64,000 nt of DNA from Enterovibrio sp045679545 (GCF_045679545.1 NZ_CP166194.1:2356001-2420000), one strand, 5' to 3'. Numbered from the stretch's first letter, positions 15,860 to 24,953 are shown. Made by a program: numbers and translations. The notes: generated from the letters alone by a model not told the origin.

Positions 15860-15880
15860 CCCTCCTATCAGGGGTTACTC
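15854..15880. terminator. Hairpin spanning both stop codons of convergent genes
   Basis: Nine-base perfect stem (15854-15862 with 15872-15880), 9-base loop. The TAA of the HTH-PBP gene lies in the left arm and the TAA of the histidine kinase gene in the right arm. There is no T-run on either side, so efficient intrinsic termination is doubtful. Confidence 0.5.
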
Positions 15881-17911
15881 AACAACACGAAATGAGGTTA
15901 TTTCGTCATCCTGTTGGATTTTCTCTCGAAGATAAAGCGTAAAGACACTGCCTTCGCCCACATCGGATTCTACTTTTATTTCGCCACCTAGCCCACTTAC
16001 AATCCCTTGCGTTACGGCAAGACCTAACCCTGTCCCCGTGTGACGAGTGGTGAAAAATGGGTCAAATATTTTGGTCAGATTTTCATTGGCAATGCCGCAG
16101 CCAAAATCTTGTACGGAGATTTTTGCACCTAACGTTGTCCCATTGCTGTCGACCCAATCGTCAGAACGCACTATCAACTTACCTTTGTCGTTCATGGCAT
16201 GAATGCCATTCATTTGCAGGTTGACCAGCACTTGCAGCAATTGATGACGATTGATTTCAACACAGCATTTCGCGTTAAGTTCAATGACCACTTCCACGTC
16301 TTGTCTTTTGGTGCCAGAACGCACCAAGGTGACACTTTCTTCAATCACAGGGTTCACATGCTGCCACGTCACTGTATCTTGCACCCCGCCTTGTCGGCTG
16401 TATTGCAACAAGCTTCGTGTGATATTACGAATACGGTCAATTTGCGCCAAGACCGTGCTCATCTCCTCGGACACCAAGTCTGCATGTTGCCCCAACTCGT
16501 ATTCCATGAGTTCGATGTTACCCAAAATAACGGCAGTGGGATTATTGATTTCGTGCGCAATACCAGCAGTGAGTTCGCCCAGTGCGGCCAACTTTTCACT
16601 CAGCAGGAGTTTGTTTCGGGTTTGCTCAAGCAAGGTAATGTTCTGTTTTAACTCTTCGGTTTTTTCATGCAGGCTCGCCGTGCGCTCTTTGACCTTGTCT
16701 TCTAATTCGAGCGCGTTTTGACGAATTTCCTCGTTCTGTTTTTTGAGCTGATCCAACATGCTGTCAAACTGACGAGCCAGAATCGCCAGTTCATGTTGCG
16801 GGTCTAAACCCAGCTTGCCGATCCGCGCATCCTGATCAAACCGAATTAAGTGCACAACACGGTGAATACGTTCAATAGGGCGAAACAAATCTTTGGCACC
16901 ACGATAAACCAACAGTCCCGAGATCAATAGGGTCAGTAGCACCCCAATCCCCAACTCAATCAAATTGGTGAGGTAGCGACTGATCAGCGGCCATTCAAGG
17001 TAACCGGTATACAGCATGCCAATCACCTTGTTATTGAAATCTCGAATCGGCTTATACGCCGAGATATACCACGCGTCGTAAACATAAGCCCGATCGACCC
17101 ATTCATCGCCCTCAATCAAGACAGTATCGCGAACTTCATCAGAAACACGCGTGCCTATCGCACGTCCAAATCTGTTTTCGCTGTCTAAAGGCACATTGGT
17201 ACTGACGCGTACATCGTCCATAAACAGCGTCACTGTTCCAACACTGGATTCTGGAAGTTTGCCAACGGGAAATACCAGATCGCGAATTTTATCGACCAAA
17301 TCTGTACTATTATTGAGCAAAATCCCGCCATCAATGATCCATTCCAGCTGACCATTTTCGTTATACAGCGGGAGCAAACTTCGGCTTATTAAGCCTCGAG
17401 ATTCTTTGGTGTTTTCTTGCAGCAGCGGAATTTCAGCGTTGGCAGACAGATCCGGGGAAATAGACGCCAATTCAATGGCTGACATCACCTGAAAAAAGGT
17501 GCGCTCTTGCCCGTGCAGTAAAGGTTGCCGCAAGCTTAATGGCAACCGTTCGATGTCACTCACTGGATATACTGCTAGAAAATCAACGCCATACTTGTCA
17601 GCGCGAGATTGCGCCCAGCTAAGAATTTTCGCAGGATCGGCGGCGATCTGGGTTTGAAAGTCATAGGAGCCTGCAATCGCGTGGAGTTGGCTTCGTTGCT
17701 CGCGTTGCAGCACCTCCATACTGTTGCTGGCGACGGCAAGGTCTGCCTTCACACCCGACAAGGCATTTTTCCACGAATACGCCACCGTCCAGTAAAGCGT
17801 TAACGCAATCAACGCGAGCAAGGTAATGATAATAGGCACAGAGGTCAGCACCAGCAGGCGATAACGCACCATGGTACGAAAACGCTGTCGCCACTTCTTA
17901 AATACCCTCAT
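15875..17911 (-). CDS. Membrane sensor histidine kinase of the fdh/tup island
   Basis: About 678 aa from ATG 17911, preceded by AAGGAG at good spacing (a GTG nine bases earlier overlaps that site). TM1 about 18-45, periplasmic sensor domain about 50-318 (dCache-like), TM2 about 321-339, HAMP about 340-395, long coiled coil 395-440, HisKA with phospho-acceptor H456 (GIAHEINNP, NtrB/DctB-like class), then HATPase_c with N, G1 (DFGCGI) and G2 (TGLGLAV) boxes. It sits 45 bases after the sigma-54 response regulator gene and is surely its partner. The signal is unknown; formate or metal/redox status is suggested by the neighbours. Confidence 0.93.
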   Translation of the reverse strand: MRVFKKWRQRFRTMVRYRLLVLTSVPIIITLLALIALTLYWTVAYSWKNALSGVKADLAVASNSMEVLQREQRSQLHAIAGSYDFQTQIAADPAKILSWAQSRADKYGVDFLAVYPVSDIERLPLSLRQPLLHGQERTFFQVMSAIELASISPDLSANAEIPLLQENTKESRGLISRSLLPLYNENGQLEWIIDGGILLNNSTDLVDKIRDLVFPVGKLPESSVGTVTLFMDDVRVSTNVPLDSENRFGRAIGTRVSDEVRDTVLIEGDEWVDRAYVYDAWYISAYKPIRDFNNKVIGMLYTGYLEWPLISRYLTNLIELGIGVLLTLLISGLLVYRGAKDLFRPIERIHRVVHLIRFDQDARIGKLGLDPQHELAILARQFDSMLDQLKKQNEEIRQNALELEDKVKERTASLHEKTEELKQNITLLEQTRNKLLLSEKLAALGELTAGIAHEINNPTAVILGNIELMEYELGQHADLVSEEMSTVLAQIDRIRNITRSLLQYSRQGGVQDTVTWQHVNPVIEESVTLVRSGTKRQDVEVVIELNAKCCVEINRHQLLQVLVNLQMNGIHAMNDKGKLIVRSDDWVDSNGTTLGAKISVQDFGCGIANENLTKIFDPFFTTRHTGTGLGLAVTQGIVSGLGGEIKVESDVGEGSVFTLYLREKIQQDDEITSFRVVE

Positions 17912-17956
17912 CACCCACACTCCTTCGCAAGCGTTGTTTTCTGCATGTTGCAGGCT

Positions 17957-19357
17957 TTACTCATCAAGCCAGTCTTTGAATTTTCGCTCTAGTGTTTTTC
18001 TTGCCACACCGAGTTGTCTTGCCGCAGCAGACTTGTTGCCCTCGTGTACATCAACCACTTTCTCAATGTGAGCTCTTTCAACGTCTTTAAGCGGCCAGCA
18101 AAGTGGATAGCCAGTTTCTGAACCTTCGGGTGTCAAGCAAACATCATGCTCCACACTATCGCTGGCGGGCACAGAGTTACCCTGCCAATGGCGAAGGTCA
18201 GGTTTGCCTAGTAAAATCGCACGTTCAACCGTGTTTTTCAGCTCTCGAATGTTTCCCGGCCAGTCGTAGTGTTTCATGGCAGCAAGTTCTTCTTCCGACC
18301 ACACCACAGGTTTTAAGCCCAGATCTCGGGCAAGCACATCAGAAAAATGATTGAGCAGTAACCCAATGTCTTCAACTCGCTCTCTCAGTGGCGGAAGCTC
18401 TACAGACAACACATTTAGGCGATAGAAAAGATCTTTGCGAAAGCGCCCTGCTTCCACTTCATCATGCAAGTTTCGGTTGGTCGCTGCGACGATACGAACA
18501 TCAACACTCACTTCACGCTCAGCGCCCACGGGGCGTATGGTTTTCTGCTCCAAGGTCCGAAGCAAAGAAGCTTGCATCGACAGTGGCATCTCGCCAATCT
18601 CATCCAAAAACAAGGTGCCTTTGTCAGCCACACGAAACAGACCATCTTTGTTTTTTCGCGCCCCCGTGAACGCACCCGAGACATGGCCAAACAGTTCGCT
18701 TTCCAGCAATTCAGGGGCAATCGCACCGCAGTTAAGAGGAACGAAGGGGCCACTGCGACGACTCATGGCATGGAGTGCTCGCGCAACCAGCTCCTTGCCG
18801 GTTCCAGATTCCCCTTCAATCAACACGGCGGCAGGAGAAGGGGCAAGGCGTGATATGACTTCTCGCATCGCTAGGGTTTTAGGGGCTTCACCGATGATAT
18901 CAACAGGAAAAGAGCGGGCAACATCGCGTTGAAGCGCCACATTCTGTCTTTCAATCATGCGTTTATCGAGGCAACGCTGAACAGATTGCAACATTTGTTC
19001 GAGATTAAAAGGCTTGAGAATAAAGTCAGATGCGCCCGCACGCAGCGCTTTGATTGCGGTTTCCAGCTCGGCATAGCCTGTCATGAAAATGATGTCGCTG
19101 CGCCGTTCATCGTCGTTAAATGCTTCGTGCCAATCAATGCCTGATCGCCCTGGCAAGTTGATATCCACAATCAGCAAATCGAAGTGATTTCGCTTTCGAA
19201 GGGCCTCCGCTTCTTCTAAAGAAGACGCTGTTTCAACTTGCGTTAGCTTCTTCGACAACGCTTTATTCAAGATCGCGCGCATGCCCGGCTCGTCATCGAC
19301 CACCAAGGCGGAGAAACCAAATTGCTGCAGTGCATCCTTCATTGGGTGAAAGTCCAT
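17957..19357 (-). CDS. Sigma-54-dependent response regulator (NtrC family) of the fdh/tup island
   Basis: 466 aa. Receiver domain 14-130 with acidic DD pair (VVDDEPG), phospho-acceptor in LLIVDINLPG and lysine in LKPF. AAA+ domain about 150-385 with Walker A GESGTGKE, the sigma-54 contact loop GAFTGA (intact), Walker B GTLFLDEIGEM and the arginine finger region. C-terminal Fis-type HTH (NKSAAARQLGVARKTLERKFKDW). It should activate sigma-54 promoters, and four such promoters are found in the island. Start ATG 19357 has GAGAG close upstream. Confidence 0.95.
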   Translation of the reverse strand: MDFHPMKDALQQFGFSALVVDDEPGMRAILNKALSKKLTQVETASSLEEAEALRKRNHFDLLIVDINLPGRSGIDWHEAFNDDERRSDIIFMTGYAELETAIKALRAGASDFILKPFNLEQMLQSVQRCLDKRMIERQNVALQRDVARSFPVDIIGEAPKTLAMREVISRLAPSPAAVLIEGESGTGKELVARALHAMSRRSGPFVPLNCGAIAPELLESELFGHVSGAFTGARKNKDGLFRVADKGTLFLDEIGEMPLSMQASLLRTLEQKTIRPVGAEREVSVDVRIVAATNRNLHDEVEAGRFRKDLFYRLNVLSVELPPLRERVEDIGLLLNHFSDVLARDLGLKPVVWSEEELAAMKHYDWPGNIRELKNTVERAILLGKPDLRHWQGNSVPASDSVEHDVCLTPEGSETGYPLCWPLKDVERAHIEKVVDVHEGNKSAAARQLGVARKTLERKFKDWLDE

Positions 19358-19386
19358 ATTCTCTCAGTGGCTTACATCATACATGC

Positions 19387-19450
19387 GACATTTTGACTCA
19401 GTCCAATACAACCATGTACTTCTCATGCATACAATTCTGGTCACTATGTC
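19387..19450. promoter_or_regulatory. Putative enhancer (UAS) sites upstream of tupA
   Basis: Two copies of the dyad seen before the fdh operon: GACATTTTGAC at 19387-19397 (7 of 8 dyad bases; GACATTTTGACTCA differs by one base from the fdh copy) and GTCACTATGTC at 19440-19450 followed by TCA. Centres are 53 bp apart, about five helical turns. The second lies 67 bases above the -24 box at 19517. The sites also flank the response regulator start at 19357, so autoregulation is possible. Confidence 0.5.
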
Positions 19451-19516
19451 TCAAAATAAAAAATTTTAGCCCATATTTTCAACAAATTAGGATAAATATT
19501 GCACGGAATATAAATT

Positions 19517-19532
19517 TGGCATTTTTGTTGCT
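19517..19532 (+). promoter_or_regulatory. Sigma-54 (-24/-12) promoter of tupABC-mob
   Basis: TGGCATTTTTGTTGCT: TGGCA and TTGCT boxes both intact with exact spacing, the best match of the four in this island. Predicted start near 19544, giving a 70-base leader that begins with a hairpin (stem 19547-19553 with 19559-19565). Confidence 0.75.
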
Positions 19533-19613
19533 TTGTCCACATTTATCCTCATCAGTTTGGTGAGGTTATTGCTATAACGATATTAAAAAAACATACCATG
19601 TCAGGAAGACACA

Positions 19614-20426
19614 ATGAGCTTATTGAAAAAGACAAAAGCGTTCGCACTACTTTCAGTCCTTGTTTCACTCTCTGCCACTGTGAGTGCTGGAGAAATTGTT
19701 CGGTTGGCCACCACCACCAGTACCTACCACTCAGGCTTGTTAGATTTTATCCTGCCAGAATTCAAAAAAGACACAGGATATGACGTACAGGTACTTGCAG
19801 CCGGCACTGGCAAGGCATTGAAAATGGGCGAAAATGGCGATGTCGATTTGGTGATGACCCATGCGCCAAAAGCGGAAGCCAACTTTGTCGATAGCGGGTT
19901 TGGTGTACTGCCTCGCGGTTTGATGTATAACGATTTTGTTCTGGTTGGCCCGAAAAACGACCCAGCCAACATTGATGGCGGTAATGATGTCGCGGCTGCG
20001 CTAGCAAAAATTGCAAAAACAGATGCACATTTCGTTTCTCGTGGTGACGATTCTGGCACGCACAAAAAAGAACTGATCCTATGGCAAGATGCAGGGGTCA
20101 CACCGGAGTTTTCTGCTTACAAAGCAGTCGGTCAAGGCATGGGACCAACACTCACCATGGCCAATGAATTGCAAGGCTATGCCCTCACCGACCGAGGTAC
20201 TTGGTTGGCGTATCAAAGCAAATTGGATCTAAAAGTACTTGTAGAAGGTGACGATCGTTTGTTTAACCCTTATCAAGTAATCCTTATCAACCCAAGCCGT
20301 TACCCTGATCTGAATTACCAAGGCGCGAAAACACTGAGCGATTGGCTAGTGAATCCGAAAGCGCAGGCAATGATCAATGACTTCAAAGTGAACGGACAAC
20401 AGTTGTTTGTGGCGGACGCTGGCTAA
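19614..20426 (+). CDS. tupA: Tungstate ABC transporter substrate-binding protein
   Basis: Periplasmic binding protein, 270 aa, signal peptide 1-25 (…ATVSA/GEIV). The mature N-terminus has RLATTTSTYHSGLL: the TTTS motif distinguishes TupA (tungstate) from ModA (molybdate). RGDDSGTHKKE and GPTLTMANE line the oxyanion site in this family. First gene of tupABC, behind a strong sigma-54-type promoter. It supplies W (possibly also Mo) for the adjacent cofactor and formate dehydrogenase genes. Confidence 0.93.
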   Translation: MSLLKKTKAFALLSVLVSLSATVSAGEIVRLATTTSTYHSGLLDFILPEFKKDTGYDVQVLAAGTGKALKMGENGDVDLVMTHAPKAEANFVDSGFGVLPRGLMYNDFVLVGPKNDPANIDGGNDVAAALAKIAKTDAHFVSRGDDSGTHKKELILWQDAGVTPEFSAYKAVGQGMGPTLTMANELQGYALTDRGTWLAYQSKLDLKVLVEGDDRLFNPYQVILINPSRYPDLNYQGAKTLSDWLVNPKAQAMINDFKVNGQQLFVADAG

Positions 20427-21124
20427 TGGACATATTGGAAACTACCCAACAGGCCGTTGCCTTGCTGTTTAGCGGTGATACCACGCTATGGGGCATTGTT
20501 GGGGTATCGTTTTCTGTGTCGCTTGTCGCTATTGGGCTGGTGATTTTACCCGCCCTTCTGTTGAGTTTTGCTCTCGCCTACTGGGAAATTCCCGGTAAAT
20601 GGATTGTGCTGTCATTGGTGAACACCCTTCAATCTGTGCCCACCGTGGTGATTGGCCTGCTTCTTTACATGCTGCTATCGCGCGCAGGCCCCATGGGGGA
20701 TTGGAAAATGCTGTTCACGCAAAAAGCCATGATTATGGGGCAAGTACTCATTAGCTTACCCATTTTGGTGTCTATGATGCATGCGGCGTTTCAAAACAGT
20801 GACCGACGCGCATGGGAAACCGCTTACACCCTTGGGGCGTCGATCCCTCGCGCCATGGCCACGCTAATGTGGGAAATCAGATTTCCACTTCTGGCCGCCA
20901 TTATTACCGCATTTAGCCGCATCATCACTGAAGTTGGCTGCTCCATGATGGTAGGTGGGAACATACTTAACTACACTCGAAACATCCCTACTGCCATTGC
21001 ACTTGAAACATCAAAAGGTGCCTTTGCAGAAGGCGTGGCACTCGGCATGGTTCTGTTGGTGCTTGCATTAACGATGAATTTTTTCATCAGTTTTGCTCGC
21101 GGCAATGGCCATTTACGAACATAA
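20426..21124 (+). CDS. tupB: Tungstate ABC transporter permease
   Basis: 232 aa inner-membrane permease with about five TMs and the ABC-permease EAA loop (AWETAYTLGASIPRAM, residues about 132-147). It starts at an ATG sharing one base with the tupA stop (TAATG). Phosphate/molybdate-type permease family; the assignment to tungstate rests on tupA. Confidence 0.92.
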   Translation: MDILETTQQAVALLFSGDTTLWGIVGVSFSVSLVAIGLVILPALLLSFALAYWEIPGKWIVLSLVNTLQSVPTVVIGLLLYMLLSRAGPMGDWKMLFTQKAMIMGQVLISLPILVSMMHAAFQNSDRRAWETAYTLGASIPRAMATLMWEIRFPLLAAIITAFSRIITEVGCSMMVGGNILNYTRNIPTAIALETSKGAFAEGVALGMVLLVLALTMNFFISFARGNGHLRT

Positions 21125-21133
21125 GTAGGGGCA

Positions 21134-21838
21134 ATGATGAGTCAGATTATACTGGAAGCCATTGACCTTTCTGTGAAATATAAACACAGGTTACTGTTTC
21201 ACATCCCTTCACTAAAAGTCTGCCCAGGTGACGCTATTTATCTATCAGGGCAAAACGGCATCGGCAAAACAAGCTTATTGAAAGTGATGGCGGGTATTCA
21301 AAAACCCACCAAGGGCACATTGAACCTTCAACGTCCATCATGGTTACAACGTCTGGCCGGATTTGCAGGACAAAGCGGCGTCATTTATATGCACCAAACC
21401 CCGTATCTGTTCGATGGAACAGTTGCTGACAATGTTGCTTACGGCCTGAAGGGCAAGCATTTGTGTCAAAGAACTCGACGTCAGCTTACAATGCAGGCAC
21501 TACGTAAGATTGGGCTGGAAAGCTTGAGTCATGAGCACATTTCGGTGTTGTCTGGCGGTGAAAAACAAAAAGTAGCCATGGCACGCGCTTGGGCACTTAA
21601 TCCGTCCATACTTTTGATGGATGAGTCATGCGCCAACCTTGATGCAGACGCAATTGATGCACAGAAAAAGATGATTGATGATTTGCTCGACCGTGGTGCC
21701 AGTTTGGTCATCACTAGCCATCATCCGAACAAGCTCACCGAATGTTGCAACCAACATTGGCTGATTGAAAACCAACGCCTGATCCATAAACCCAAACTCA
21801 ATATTATCGACAAGGACAACCATGCCTTCGCATCCTGA
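21134..21838 (+). CDS. tupC: Tungstate ABC transporter ATPase
   Basis: 234 aa. Walker A GQNGIGKTS (41-49), Q-loop in YMHQTPYLF, signature LSGGEKQ, Walker B ILLMDES with serine after the catalytic glutamate instead of the usual proline, H-loop TSHHPN. No regulatory C-terminal domain. Its end overlaps the mobA start by 17 bases, tying metal uptake to cofactor synthesis in one operon. Confidence 0.92.
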   Translation: MMSQIILEAIDLSVKYKHRLLFHIPSLKVCPGDAIYLSGQNGIGKTSLLKVMAGIQKPTKGTLNLQRPSWLQRLAGFAGQSGVIYMHQTPYLFDGTVADNVAYGLKGKHLCQRTRRQLTMQALRKIGLESLSHEHISVLSGGEKQKVAMARAWALNPSILLMDESCANLDADAIDAQKKMIDDLLDRGASLVITSHHPNKLTECCNQHWLIENQRLIHKPKLNIIDKDNHAFAS

Positions 21839-22406
21839 CATTACTTGGGTCATTCTCGCCGGCGGACAAGCTCGACGCATGGGTGGCCAAGATAAGGGGC
21901 TTGTTACCCTGAATCAAAAACCCTTGATTGATTACGTACACCAGCGCCTTGAAGAGCAAGGCGCCAAGATTGCCGTCAACGCTAACCGCAATCAAGATAC
22001 CTATCAACAATACGGCCCCGTTTTTGGCGATGTACTCGAAGGCTTTCCGGGCCCGCTCGGCGGCATTCATGCAGCCATGTCGCACCTCGACAGCGAGTGG
22101 CTGGGTTTTGTACCCTGTGATTGCCCTAACCTGCCACACAACTTGTTAGAAAAAATGGTACGAGCCATTGATGCTGAATCTGAAATCATCGTCGCCCATG
22201 ATGGCGAATCCGTTCAGCCTGTCGTGACCATGATGAAGCGAGACATCTTCGAACGCCTCGACAACTTTCTTGCCAATGGCGATCGAAAGATCGTGATGCT
22301 TTACGACTTGTGTAGCACCCGATTCGTGGATTTCAGCGACGAACACGACGCATTTATTAACCTCAATACCCCTGATGAGTTGGAGAAGTTCGGAGCCCTT
22401 TCATGA
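21822..22406 (+). CDS. mobA: Molybdenum cofactor guanylyltransferase
   Basis: Attaches GMP to Mo- or W-molybdopterin, giving the bis-MGD cofactor needed by FdhA. 194 aa, N-terminal nucleotide motif LAGGQARRMGGQDKG (13-27), GPLGGIHAAM and FVPCDCPNLP are intact. It overlaps tupC by 17 bases and the next gene by 4 (ATGA). Confidence 0.94.
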   Translation: MPSHPDITWVILAGGQARRMGGQDKGLVTLNQKPLIDYVHQRLEEQGAKIAVNANRNQDTYQQYGPVFGDVLEGFPGPLGGIHAAMSHLDSEWLGFVPCDCPNLPHNLLEKMVRAIDAESEIIVAHDGESVQPVVTMMKRDIFERLDNFLANGDRKIVMLYDLCSTRFVDFSDEHDAFINLNTPDELEKFGALS

Positions 22407-24169
22407 GCCTGTCCAATTGCTCACTGCCAATATTGGGGTTTGCAGCGTTTAGTGGCACGGGAAAAACCACCTTATTAGAAATGCTGATCCCACAGTTGGT
22501 TGAAGCAGGTGTGCGAATTGCGATGGTGAAACACGCACACCATGAATTTGATGTCGATAAGCCCGGCAAAGACAGCTACCGCCTGCGCAAAGCGGGCGCG
22601 TCACAAATGCTCATCAGCTCTCGAAATCGTCATGCGTTGATGACAGAAACCCCCGAAGAAGAAACCAGTCTCAACCAGTTGCTTGGACGCCTTGATCAAA
22701 CCCGTGCCGACCTCGTTTTGGTTGAAGGCTTTAAGCGCGAAGCGTTTCCTAAAATTGAGTTAAACCGTCAGGTGCTTGAGAAGCCTTGGCTTCATCCAGA
22801 AGACAAAAACATCATTGCTATTGCGTGTGACAGTGCGCTTGAAACCATGCTTCCTGTGTTGGATATCAATGATATTTCTGCGATCAGAGCGTTTATTCTT
22901 CGCTGGATGGAAGGACACAAAGCGCAAACCGCCACATGTGATTCCCTTTCCCCGACCATGCTCTCGGTCGACGCAGGGCGAGAAAAAATACTCAACGCGG
23001 TTTCTGAGCCGAGTGTCGCGCAATCCCTTAAGCTTGAATCGTTACATCACTGCGTACTTGCAGAGCCCATTATTGCACCCGTCAATGTTCCGTCATCCAC
23101 CAACTCAGCGATGGATGGATACGCGATCCGAAGTGACGACACAGGCAGAGCCAACTATCAGTTAGTGGCTGAGGTGTTTGCCGGGCACGGATATGACAAA
23201 CCGCTCAATGTGGGTGAATGTGTGCGGATTATGACAGGCGCACCCGTTCCCGAGCTGGCTGATACCGTGATCATGCGCGAGCAAGCGCAGGATAAAGAGG
23301 GCACCATTACTTTTGATACCCGTAAAGGCGCGATCAGACCCGGTCAAAATGTGCGTCACGCTGGCGAAGATCTACGCAAGGGTTCAGTGGTGTTTGATAA
23401 AGGCACTCGCATCGGCGCGGCTGAACTTGGCATGCTGGCATCGCTCGGGTTAGCCAAAGCCGAATGTTATCGCCCCCTACGCGTGGCTATCTTCTCAACT
23501 GGAGATGAAGTCCAAGCGCCCGGCTCTGCCCCCAATGCTCACTGCATTTATGATGCAAATCGCTATACGTTGCGTGCGATGCTAACCAAGTTAGGCTGCG
23601 AATTGCTAGACCTGGGAATTATTGAAGACAGCGAAGAAGCACTCACTTCCACGCTAACCAACGCCATTGAAAATGCAGACTTGGTGATCTCATCCGGTGG
23701 CGTTTCCGTGGGCGATGCGGATTACATCAAAACCGTATTAAGCCAAATGGGTGATATCAACTTTTGGCGCGTGAATATGCGTCCAGGCCGACCTCTCGCT
23801 TTTGGCAAATTGCGTGATGTGCCGTTCTTCGGCCTCCCCGGCAATCCGGTGGCTGTGATGGTGACCTTCTTGCAGTTTGTCGAACCTGCCATCCGCAAAA
23901 TGCAGGGTGATAAGTTCTGGCAACCTGAACGTTTGAGCGCCATCAGCCAAGAGCGTATTCGTTCTCGTTTAGGTCGAAGCGAATATACACGTGGGATTTA
24001 CAGCGTTGGCGCCAATGGGCAAATGGAAGTGCGTTCAACCGGCTCACAAGGCTCGGGGATTCTACGCTCAATGAGCGAGGCGAACTGCTTGATTGAAGTG
24101 TCACCCGACGTTGAATGTGCTGAAGTCGGAGACAGAGTTACCGTTATCCCCCTCGCCTCTCGGCTGTAA
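22403..24169 (+). CDS. MobB-MoeA fusion (MGD adaptor GTPase + molybdopterin molybdotransferase)
   Basis: 588 aa fusion. Residues about 1-180 are MobB: P-loop FSGTGKTTLL (16-25), KHAHHEFDVDKPGKDSYR, VLVEGFKREAFPKIE. Residues about 200-588 are MoeA: NSAMDGYA, MTGAPVPELAD, FSTGDEV, SSGGVSVGDADY and GLPGNPVA, with the C-terminal beta-barrel. MoeA inserts the metal in adenylylated molybdopterin; MobB assists GMP attachment. The linker holds no break. The fusion is known in some Vibrio-type genomes; a second standalone moeA may exist elsewhere. Last gene of the tup-mob operon. Confidence 0.93.
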   Translation: MSLSNCSLPILGFAAFSGTGKTTLLEMLIPQLVEAGVRIAMVKHAHHEFDVDKPGKDSYRLRKAGASQMLISSRNRHALMTETPEEETSLNQLLGRLDQTRADLVLVEGFKREAFPKIELNRQVLEKPWLHPEDKNIIAIACDSALETMLPVLDINDISAIRAFILRWMEGHKAQTATCDSLSPTMLSVDAGREKILNAVSEPSVAQSLKLESLHHCVLAEPIIAPVNVPSSTNSAMDGYAIRSDDTGRANYQLVAEVFAGHGYDKPLNVGECVRIMTGAPVPELADTVIMREQAQDKEGTITFDTRKGAIRPGQNVRHAGEDLRKGSVVFDKGTRIGAAELGMLASLGLAKAECYRPLRVAIFSTGDEVQAPGSAPNAHCIYDANRYTLRAMLTKLGCELLDLGIIEDSEEALTSTLTNAIENADLVISSGGVSVGDADYIKTVLSQMGDINFWRVNMRPGRPLAFGKLRDVPFFGLPGNPVAVMVTFLQFVEPAIRKMQGDKFWQPERLSAISQERIRSRLGRSEYTRGIYSVGANGQMEVRSTGSQGSGILRSMSEANCLIEVSPDVECAEVGDRVTVIPLASRL

Positions 24170-24233
24170 ACCCGCACACGCTCGGTAGCAGAGTATTTCA
24201 CCGAATAATAGTGGATAAGTCAGAAGGAAAAAC

Positions 24234-24266
24234 AAAAAAGCGGCCTGATCATCAGCCGCTTTTTTT
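24234..24266. terminator. Terminator after mobB-moeA
   Basis: A-run, GCGG…CCGC stem (24240-24243 with 24256-24259) extended by AAAAAA/TTTTTT pairing and an inner CTGAT/ATCAG repeat, then a T-run. It serves the tup-mob operon and possibly tdk from the other side. Confidence 0.85.
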
Positions 24267-24292
24267 ATGTTTCATATTTTTCTAAGAATACG

Positions 24293-24871
24293 CTATTTTC
24301 CAAGCGCTTCTTTGTAGTGTACTCGACATACCGACTCGTATCTGTCGTTGCCGCCAATCACAACCTGATCGCCATCTGCAATGGCATTGCCCTCGGCATC
24401 AGTTCGGATCACCATGTTGGCTTTACGTCCACAATGGCAAATCGTTTTCAGCTCAACCAATTTGTCTGCCCACGCCAATAAGTATTGCGCGCCTGCAAAT
24501 AACTCACCACGAAAATCGGTACGAAGGCCATAGCAAAGCGCCGGGATATTCAACTTATCAACCACTTCGGTGATTTGATAAACCTGTTCTTTGGTCAAGA
24601 ACTGGCATTCATCAACTAATAAACAGTCCACTTTGTTGTTAACGTTAATATCGCTAACGGCGGCAAAAATATCATCGTTTGGAGAATACAATTGCGCTTC
24701 CGCTTGAAGCCCAATACGAGAACTCACTTTGCCCACACCGTAACGATCATCAATTGCTGCCGTAAAGATCAGTGGGTTCATTCCACGCTCTTGGTAGTTA
24801 AACGACGATTGCAAAAGCGTTGTCGACTTACCCGCATTCATGGCGGAGTAATAGAAGTACAGCTGGGCCAT
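24293..24871 (-). CDS. tdk: Thymidine kinase
   Basis: Phosphorylates thymidine to dTMP (salvage). 192 aa from ATG 24871, which has GGGAG upstream and where the family N-terminus MAQLYFYYSAMNAGKST begins; the frame extends ten residues further upstream without support. P-loop SAMNAGKS, catalytic acid in LLVDECQFL, zinc site CHC…C-x2-H (ICHCGRK, VCRVHY). Single-gene unit between two terminators. Confidence 0.95.
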   Translation of the reverse strand: MAQLYFYYSAMNAGKSTTLLQSSFNYQERGMNPLIFTAAIDDRYGVGKVSSRIGLQAEAQLYSPNDDIFAAVSDINVNNKVDCLLVDECQFLTKEQVYQITEVVDKLNIPALCYGLRTDFRGELFAGAQYLLAWADKLVELKTICHCGRKANMVIRTDAEGNAIADGDQVVIGGNDRYESVCRVHYKEALGK

Positions 24872-24953
24872 TGGATTCTCCCGAGAAAAAGACGCAGGCA
24901 TGCTACCGAAAAAAGCGAAAGGGTAAAAGCGTTGCAGGCCGCGAAATGGAATT

